From: Halorussus rarus
GTDB lineage: Archaea; Halobacteriota; Halobacteria; Halobacteriales; Haladaptataceae
Reading direction: 5' to 3'
Length of the DNA: 64,000 bases
Assembly: GCF_003369835.1 (NCBI RefSeq)
Contig: NZ_QPMJ01000002.1
Location: 62,001 to 126,000 of the forward strand
The notes under the pieces were generated by a model. That model did no database searches. It saw only the letters and a list, made by a program, of their open reading frames with translations, and had not been told where the DNA came from. Positions 58,762 to 64,000 of the stretch are shown here, piece by piece. The position numbers were made by a program, and so were the translations under genes. Each line of letters starts with the position of its first letter. The stretch's first letter is position 1.

Positions 58762-60147
58762 ATGGACCGCCGCTCCCTCCAACCGAACGCGAATCGCCGC
58801 CGCCTCCTCTCGACGCTCGCCGGCGCCGGCGCCGCGGGGCTCGCCGGGTGCCTCTCGGCCGACTCCGCGCCCTCCGCCGCGACTGGGCCGGACCCCGCGA
58901 ACAGCCCCGAACTGAGCGGACCCGACGACGGAGCACTGCCCGACGTGGACGCGCCGACCGACGAGTACGTCGCCGGCAACACCGACTTCGGCTTCGCGCT
59001 GCTCGACCGCCTCGCCGACGACGCCCCGAACGAGAACCGGTTCGTCTCCCCGTACAGCATCGGCGTCGCGCTCGCCATGACCTACGCCGGCGCCCGGGGC
59101 GGGACCCGGAGGGAGATGGCCGAGACGATGCGGTTCCGGCCGACGGGCGAGGTGCTCCACGAGTCCGTCGCCGCGCTCCGCGCGGACCTCCCGCTCGGCG
59201 ACGAGGAGTCGTCCGAATCGGAGCAGACCACCGCAGGGTCGCAGAGCGACGACGGCGCGCCCTTCCGCCTCCGGGGCGCGAACGCGCTCTGGGGGCAGGC
59301 TGACTACCCGTTCCGCGAGGAGTTCCTGACGACCCTGGAGCGGTACTACGGCGCGGGCCTCGGTCGGGTCGACTTCCGGAAGAATCCCGGGGAGGCCCGG
59401 AAGGCAATCAACGGCTGGGTCGCCGACCGGACGGAAGAGCGGATACCCGACCTGTTCCCGAAAGGGACCATTGACCGCCGAACGCGCCTCGTGCTCGCCA
59501 ACGCGGTGTACTTCGAGGCGAACTGGGCCGATACCTTCGACGAGGCCGACACCGAACCGGGGGCGTTCACCGCGCTCGACGGGGCGACCGACGAGGTTCC
59601 GATGATGCGCCAGAAGACCGCCTTCCCGTTCGCCGAGGTCGACGGGGTGAAGGTGCTCGGACTGCCCTACGCCGGCGGGAACGCCGAGATGGCGCTGCTC
59701 CTGCCGCCCCGAGAGCGCTTCCGGGAGTTCGAGCGGAGTCTGGACGCCGACCGCCTGGCCGACCTCCTCGACGCCACCGAGGAGGCGAAAGTGGAGATGA
59801 GCGTTCCCCGGTTCGAGTTCCGGTCGAAGCTGAAGCTCGCGAAGCGGCTGGCGGCGATGGGGATGCCGACCGCGTTCACCCGGAACGCCGACTTCGACGG
59901 GATGGCGGAGGGCGACGCCGACGAGAATCTCCAGCTCGGTTCGGTGCTCCACGAGGCGTACGTCCGCGTCGACGAGCAGGGCACCGAGGCCGCCGCGGCC
60001 ACCGGGGTCGAGGTCGTCAACACGAGCGCGGTCCTGAACCCGCCGACGTTCCGCGCCGACCGGCCGTTCCTGTTCGTCGTCCGCCACCGGCCCACCGGCG
60101 CGGTGCTGTTCCTGGGTCGGGTCGCTGACGCCGCGGCCGCCGCCTGA
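58762..60147 (+). CDS. Serpin lipoprotein
   Basis: A 461-residue serine-protease-inhibitor-like protein. The N-terminus has a double-Arg start (NRRRLLSTLAG) and a lipobox with LAGC, so the protein is probably exported and lipid-anchored. The serpin core has RFVSPYSIGVALAMTYAGARGGT, NALWGQ, LVLANAVYFEANW, and the hinge of the reactive-centre loop QGTEAAAATGV, followed by PPTFRADRPFLFVV. The hinge matches the inhibitory consensus with small residues, implying a working inhibitor. Archaeal serpins are known but uncommon. Target proteases are unknown; secreted halolysins are candidates. Confidence 0.93.
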   Translation: MDRRSLQPNANRRRLLSTLAGAGAAGLAGCLSADSAPSAATGPDPANSPELSGPDDGALPDVDAPTDEYVAGNTDFGFALLDRLADDAPNENRFVSPYSIGVALAMTYAGARGGTRREMAETMRFRPTGEVLHESVAALRADLPLGDEESSESEQTTAGSQSDDGAPFRLRGANALWGQADYPFREEFLTTLERYYGAGLGRVDFRKNPGEARKAINGWVADRTEERIPDLFPKGTIDRRTRLVLANAVYFEANWADTFDEADTEPGAFTALDGATDEVPMMRQKTAFPFAEVDGVKVLGLPYAGGNAEMALLLPPRERFREFERSLDADRLADLLDATEEAKVEMSVPRFEFRSKLKLAKRLAAMGMPTAFTRNADFDGMAEGDADENLQLGSVLHEAYVRVDEQGTEAAAATGVEVVNTSAVLNPPTFRADRPFLFVVRHRPTGAVLFLGRVADAAAAA

Positions 60148-60255
60148 CGTCGACCAGACACTCCCGCGGGGGACGCCGCCCGGAGCCGCCGAGACTGGGA
60201 GCCGGGCCGCCTGCGAGCAGTAGGACTTTTGACCGGCGGCCGTAACCGTTCTCTC

Positions 60256-61026
60256 ATGAGCGACGCCCGCGAGATCCTGCTGACGAACGACGACGGGATA
60301 GAGAGTCCCGGAATCCGCGCCCTCTACGACGCCCTCTCGGAGGTCGGCAACGTCACGACGGTGGCGCCCGCCGACGACCAGAGCGCCGTGGGTCGGGCGA
60401 TGACCTACGAGGTGCCGGTCGCCGAGCACGAACTCGGCTACGCCCTGGAGGGGACGCCCTCCGACTGCGTGGTCGCCGGCCTCGCCGAACTCGGCCCCTA
60501 CCCCGACGTCGTGGTCTCGGGGTGCAACGAGGGCGCGAACATCGGCGCGTACGTCCTGGGCCGGTCCGGCACCGTCAGCGCCGCGGTCGAGGCCGCCTTC
60601 TTCGGGGTGCCCGCGATCGCGGCGTCGCTCCACGTCCCCCAGAGCGAGTGGCCCCGCGACACCGAGCCGGCCGAGTACGAGGAGGTCGCCGAGGCCGTGA
60701 AGTACCTGGTCGAGCGCGCGCCCGACGCCGGCGTCTTCGAGGACGCCGAGTACCTCAACGTCAACGCGCCGCTCCCCTCGGCGGGCCACACCCCGATGGT
60801 CGTCACCCGGCCCTCCCACGTCTACGACATGGACGCGACCGAGGAGGACGGCGTGGTCACGCTCCACGACCGCACCTGGCAGCAGATGGACAGCGACAGC
60901 CTGCCCGACCCCGAGGGCACCGACCGCCGGGCGGTCTACGAGGGCAAGATCAGCGTCTCGCCGCTGACCGCGCCCCACACGACCGAGCACCACGAGGCGC
61001 TCGACGACCTCGCCGACCGGTACTGA
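60256..61026 (+). CDS. surE: 5'-nucleotidase SurE
   Basis: A 256-residue survival protein SurE. It has the metal-binding N-terminus ILLTNDDGIESPGI, then VAPADDQSAVGRAMT, DCVVAGLAELG with VVSGCNEGANIG, and YSGTVSAA-like GRSGTVSAAVEAA. It hydrolyses nucleoside monophosphates and possibly polyphosphate. The ATG before SDAREILLTN is the start; the frame extends further upstream without a suitable site. Confidence 0.95.
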   Translation: MSDAREILLTNDDGIESPGIRALYDALSEVGNVTTVAPADDQSAVGRAMTYEVPVAEHELGYALEGTPSDCVVAGLAELGPYPDVVVSGCNEGANIGAYVLGRSGTVSAAVEAAFFGVPAIAASLHVPQSEWPRDTEPAEYEEVAEAVKYLVERAPDAGVFEDAEYLNVNAPLPSAGHTPMVVTRPSHVYDMDATEEDGVVTLHDRTWQQMDSDSLPDPEGTDRRAVYEGKISVSPLTAPHTTEHHEALDDLADRY

Positions 61027-61103
61027 GGCGGCCGTCGGACCGCCGAAACCGGGCTTCAGGACCGACCGACGTCGGGACGTCGGATCCGGTCGGGAGGCTA
61101 TCG

Positions 61104-61571
61104 CTACGCCATTTTCCGATGCTGCTCTATCTCGTCGAACAGCTCCGTCACGCGTTCTTCGATCTCGTCGCGGATCTCCCTGACGCGCTCGACGTCCCCT
61201 CCGTCGGGGTCGTCGAGCGCCCAGTCGCGAACGTCGACGTCGCCGCCGACCCCCCCGACGTCGAGCGTCGAACAGCCCATCGTCGCCACGTAGTCGCACG
61301 AGCGGAGTTCCTCGACGGATATCTCGCGGGGCGTGCGGTCCGAGAGGTCGAAGTCCTCCTCGGCCATCACGTCGACGACGACGTCGTGGACGCGGTCCGC
61401 GGGACGAGTCCCGCCGGTCAGGAGTTCGATCTCGTCTTCGAGGCCGCGGCGCTCGACCTCCCGCTCTGCGAACGCGAGCGACATCTGGCTCCGGCCGGCG
61501 TTCTGGACGCAGACGAACGCGACGCGGACGGGGCTGTTCTCGGGGTCGGAGTCGGTGGTGGATTCGCTCAT
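61104..61571 (-). CDS. arsC: Arsenate reductase of the low-molecular-weight phosphatase fold
   Basis: A 155-residue protein with the P-loop CVQNAGRSQ (Cys-x5-Arg-Ser), which binds the oxyanion in LMW phosphatases and ArsC. VATMGCSTLDV contains a second cysteine as in thioredoxin-coupled arsenate reductases. It would reduce arsenate to arsenite for export by Acr3, encoded 24 bases upstream. It is the third gene of the arsR-acr3-arsC operon. Confidence 0.88.
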   Translation of the reverse strand: MSESTTDSDPENSPVRVAFVCVQNAGRSQMSLAFAEREVERRGLEDEIELLTGGTRPADRVHDVVVDVMAEEDFDLSDRTPREISVEELRSCDYVATMGCSTLDVGGVGGDVDVRDWALDDPDGGDVERVREIRDEIEERVTELFDEIEQHRKMA

Positions 61572-61595
61572 GGGTGATATGAATCGGTTCGAGAA

Positions 61596-62648
61596 TCAGT
61601 CGGAGTACGAGAGGCCGGGGGCGTCCGCGGGCTCGGCGAACAGGCGGTCCTTCGTCGCGAGCGCGACCCGGACCAGCGCGAGCATCACCGGCACCTCGAT
61701 GAGCGGGCCGACGACCGTCGCGAGCGCGACGTTGCTCCCGATGCCGAAGACGGCGACCGCCACCGCGATGGCGAGCTCGAAGTTGTTCGACGCGGCGGTG
61801 AACGCGATGCTCACGCTCTCGGTGTAGTCGAAGCCGACGAGCGCGCTGACGCCGTACGCCAGGGCCCACAGGCCGACGAAGAAGATGAACAGGGGAATCG
61901 CGATGAGGACGATCTGGCCGGGGTTCGAGACGATGTAGTCGCCCTTGAGCGCGAACATCACGACGACCGTGAACAGGAGGCCGAGCAGCCCGAACGGGCT
62001 GATGCGCGGGACGAACCGCCGGTAGTAGGCCTCGCGACCGACGGTGCGGAACGCGACCTTCTGCGTGAGGTAGCCGAGCGCGAGCGGGAGGCCGAGGAAC
62101 ACCAGCACCATCTGGGCGATGAGTCCCATCGAGACGTCGACCGTCGTGCCGCGCAGGACGGTCAGGAACAGGAACGCGTACGGGACGAACAGCGCGATCT
62201 GGAGCAGGCTGTTCACGCCGACGCAGACCGCGCACATCTCCTGGTTGCCGGCGGCCAGCTCGTTCCAGACCAGCACCATGGCGATGCACGGCGCGATGCC
62301 GACGATGATGAGCCCGGTCACGAACTCGGGGTGTCCGCCGAGGAACGTCACGGCGAGCCCGTACATCAGGAAGGGCGCGACGAGCCAGTTGAACGCGAGC
62401 GTCAACCCGATCTCCTTGCGGGCCGTGCGCGTCACCTTTGGAATCCGACCGTACTCGATCTCGGCCATGATGGGGAAGATCATCACGAACAGCCCGAGCG
62501 CGATGGGGAGGCTCGTCCCGTGCCACGTCACCGCGTTGAGGACGTCCGCGACCCCGGGGACGAACCGGCCGAGCGCGACCCCGAGGACCATCGCGAGGCC
62601 GATCCAGACGGTGAGATACCGGTCGAGGACGCCGAGGTCGTCGCTCAC
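61596..62648 (-). CDS. acr3: Arsenite efflux transporter Acr3 (ArsB/BASS family)
   Basis: A 350-residue transporter with ten hydrophobic segments. The conserved GIAPCIAMVLVWNELA carries the essential Cys of Acr3 proteins, and NSLLQIALFVPYAF and FTAASNNFELAIAVA are typical. The GTG start overlaps the arsR stop (GTGA) and MSDDLGVLDRYLTVWIGLAMV is the natural N-terminus. It expels arsenite produced by ArsC. Confidence 0.93.
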   Translation of the reverse strand: MSDDLGVLDRYLTVWIGLAMVLGVALGRFVPGVADVLNAVTWHGTSLPIALGLFVMIFPIMAEIEYGRIPKVTRTARKEIGLTLAFNWLVAPFLMYGLAVTFLGGHPEFVTGLIIVGIAPCIAMVLVWNELAAGNQEMCAVCVGVNSLLQIALFVPYAFLFLTVLRGTTVDVSMGLIAQMVLVFLGLPLALGYLTQKVAFRTVGREAYYRRFVPRISPFGLLGLLFTVVVMFALKGDYIVSNPGQIVLIAIPLFIFFVGLWALAYGVSALVGFDYTESVSIAFTAASNNFELAIAVAVAVFGIGSNVALATVVGPLIEVPVMLALVRVALATKDRLFAEPADAPGLSYSD

Positions 62649-63037
62649 GCCTCGTTCACCTCGCGGTCGGCGGTCGCGAAGAGTTCGTCGGCGAGCGCGG
62701 TCGCCGTGTAGTACCGCCAGTTCCCGTCCTTGCGCCGGGTGATGAGCCCGGCGTCCACGAGGTCCGAGAGGGCGTGGCTGACGGCGCTCTCGCTCACGTC
62801 CACGAGCGGTTCGAGCTCGCAGACGCAGAGCTCCTCCTCGGCGACGGCGAGCGCTCGCGCGAGACGGTACCGGGTCTCGTCGCCGAGCACCGCGAAGACG
62901 GGACGGATGCGGTCGTCGGCGAACGCCGAGTCCGCGAGCGACTGTAATTCGTCCAGCCGGCGGTCCACGTCGGCGTCGCAGCACTCGCCGAGTTCGTCGG
63001 CGAGGAGACGTCGAATCCGCGTCGTTGGCTCTGTCAT
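62645..63037 (-). CDS. arsR: ArsR-family arsenic-responsive repressor
   Basis: A 130-residue winged-helix repressor. The metalloid-binding motif ELCVCELE has the Cys-x-Cys of ArsR, and DVSESAVSHALSDLVDAGLI is the DNA-recognition region. The N-terminal extension contains GECCDADVDRRLD with two more cysteines. It should repress its own operon until arsenite or antimonite binds; an inverted repeat around the TATA box directly upstream is the likely operator. Confidence 0.92.
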   Translation of the reverse strand: MTEPTTRIRRLLADELGECCDADVDRRLDELQSLADSAFADDRIRPVFAVLGDETRYRLARALAVAEEELCVCELEPLVDVSESAVSHALSDLVDAGLITRRKDGNWRYYTATALADELFATADREVNEA

Positions 63038-63056
63038 CGGGCGCTGATTGAATCTT

Positions 63057-63096
63057 GGTTCAGATAATCGTTGCGGTCTGAACCGTTATTCAGATA
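63057..63096 (-). promoter_or_regulatory. arsR operator and promoter
   Basis: An 8-bp inverted repeat, GGTTCAGA (63057-63064) and TCTGAACC (63077-63084), and a second TTCAGATA copy at 63089-63096 surround the minus-strand TATA-like element (CGATTATCTG, about 63061-63070). The TATA is about 28 bases from the arsR ATG. The repeat geometry fits ArsR dimers blocking the promoter. Confidence 0.6.
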
Positions 63097-63397
63097 GCCG
63101 CCGCTCGTTCTCGGCCGTCTGGGCTCACTGTCCGCACCGACGGGATCGAGCAGTAGCGCAGAGACGTCGGTTCGGCGTCCGATAACGGCACATCGGCGCG
63201 CATTTGACGGGACTCTCGCTGTTCGGACTCGTTCGAGTGGCCGAAACCCGCAACCCGAATCGGCGGGATGACTCCATTTTGGAGGACTGGTTCTATAGAG
63301 AACAAACGAGAGGGGCACCATTGCGCGGCTATCAGAGCTACTCGAATCCACTCGGAGAGAGCCACGCGAACACCACGGGCGATGCAGTCGCCCGTCT
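63097..63397. other. 300-base stretch without a gene
   Basis: No acidic reading frame is present on either strand and the base composition is less GC-rich than the surroundings. The only structure I note is a short imperfect dyad, GTTCT-N4-AGAAC, near 63290. Nothing else can be assigned. Confidence 0.4.
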
Positions 63398-63826
63398 TCA
63401 CCGGACGATAGTCACCGGCATCGGTGCTCGTCGCGTCACACGTTCAGCCACACTCCCGAGGACGAGTCGCGAAACCCCCTCGCGTCCGTGGCTGCCCATG
63501 ATTACGTGATCAATCCCGTGTTCCTCCGCGTACTCCAGGATGGTGCGAGCAGGACGACCGTTTTCAGTGGCCGTCGTGAGTTCACAGTCGTATTCACCAG
63601 CCCGTTCTTCCGCGTCGGCACGGATCTGGTCGGCCCGTTCCGTCATTCGCTCGTACCACGTACTCGCCGCGGGCAGTCCCTCTGCCTCCGCCTCGTACAC
63701 GGCGAGCATCGGATCTATCACGTAGAGAGCGGTTATCTGGTCGCCCGGGTGTTTCGTGATGGCCCGCTCGAGCGCTCGCTGAGAGAGGGGCGATCCGTCG
63801 TACGGAACGAGAATGTGCTCCCCCAT
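63398..63826 (-). CDS. Universal stress protein (UspA family)
   Basis: A 142-residue Usp domain beginning ILVPYDGSPLSQRALERAI and ending GSHGREGVSRLVLGSVAERV, followed by PMPVTIVR. The G-x2-G-x9-G-S loop is present, so it should bind ATP. The ATG at 63826 is the natural start. It is a second Usp in the window, only distantly similar to the one near 47 kb, and is convergent with the ars control region. Confidence 0.92.
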   Translation of the reverse strand: MGEHILVPYDGSPLSQRALERAITKHPGDQITALYVIDPMLAVYEAEAEGLPAASTWYERMTERADQIRADAEERAGEYDCELTTATENGRPARTILEYAEEHGIDHVIMGSHGREGVSRLVLGSVAERVTRRAPMPVTIVR

Positions 63827-63927
63827 AGTGGGAGATCGTCGTTGGGGGTGAAAAACCCACTCCACGTCTCGGAGGCGCCAGAAACCCAGAAGCAATTAGC
63901 CGAGAGCCGGTACACGTCCGGTGCAAG

Positions 63928-64000
63928 ATGATCGAACAACTCCTCGGCGACGACGTCGAGTCCTCCGGGAGGTATCTCGCCGAAGTGATCTACGGGGCTA
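63928..64000 (+). CDS. Probable VIT/CCC1-family transporter, N-terminal fragment
   Basis: Only the first 24 codons are present before the window ends. The readable part, MIEQLLGDDVESSGRYLAEV then IYGA, resembles the start of VIT1/CCC1-type iron or manganese transporters, which continue YGANDGIVTTF. The match is short, so the family call is tentative. Confidence 0.5.
   Translation, partial: MIEQLLGDDVESSGRYLAEVIYGA

Noticed and set aside
58735-62526. A 1,263-codon open frame on the minus strand
   Set aside because: It runs antisense through the serpin, surE and ars genes, and its translation is Arg/Gly/Val-rich rather than acidic; long open antisense frames are expected in GC-rich DNA.
1-64000. 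CRISPR arrays, rRNA genes and intact insertion sequences
   Set aside because: I saw no regularly spaced repeats, no rRNA-like sequence and no intact transposase in the window.

Overview
The window comes from a halophilic archaeon (class Halobacteria). The DNA is GC-rich, nearly every predicted protein is strongly acidic, exported proteins carry twin-arginine (Tat) signals, archaeal archaellum and chemotaxis genes are present, and many promoters place a TATA box about 27 bases upstream of a start codon, as for leaderless mRNAs. I cannot name the genus from the sequence alone.

Layout. 1-10.3 kb: a motility block on the minus strand, read right to left: cheW, then cheY-cheB-cheA-cheC1-cheC2-cheD-cheR, then arlCE-arlF-arlG-arlH (arlH cut by the window edge). 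10.3-15.4 kb: a membrane protein, small regulators (two HTH proteins and a 34-residue peptide), an orphan Rieske protein and a zinc-ribbon protein. 15.5-17.3 kb: tRNA-Thr, a GNAT acetyltransferase and pgk. 17.4-25.6 kb: a branched-chain-amino-acid-type ABC transporter, with two tandem substrate-binding proteins facing livF-G-M-H. 25.7-30.8 kb: a CBS/zinc-ribbon protein, GTP cyclohydrolase III, a cold-shock protein, uridine kinase and a HemAT-type globin aerotaxis transducer. 31-37.8 kb: the methylaspartate-cycle genes for acetyl-CoA assimilation (CoA-transferase divergent from glutamate mutase S and E, methylaspartate ammonia-lyase, mesaconyl-CoA hydratase and beta-methylmalyl-CoA lyase). 38.0-40.2 kb: tRNA-Ser followed by a decayed integrated element, with an integrase pseudogene, a ZIP-like transporter and a displaced copy of the tRNA 5' half. 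40.2-64 kb: housekeeping and accessory genes, including aroC, aroA, tyrA, a UDG-like protein, stress proteins, a membrane-anchored aldo-keto reductase, a serpin lipoprotein, surE, an arsR-acr3-arsC arsenic operon, and the first codons of a likely VIT-type transporter.

How it fits together. The chemotaxis and archaellum genes form one sensory-motor system. Four promoters in the window (arlCE, cheY, cheW and the distant HemAT gene) share a TTATCA-N4-TGATAA-like dyad at a fixed 14-16 bases upstream of the TATA box, which suggests a common motility regulator. The methylaspartate operon has its own dyad, a perfect 10-bp inverted repeat with the TATA box in its loop. These two candidate regulatory systems and the tRNA-Ser element with its decayed integrase are the most interesting parts of the window.
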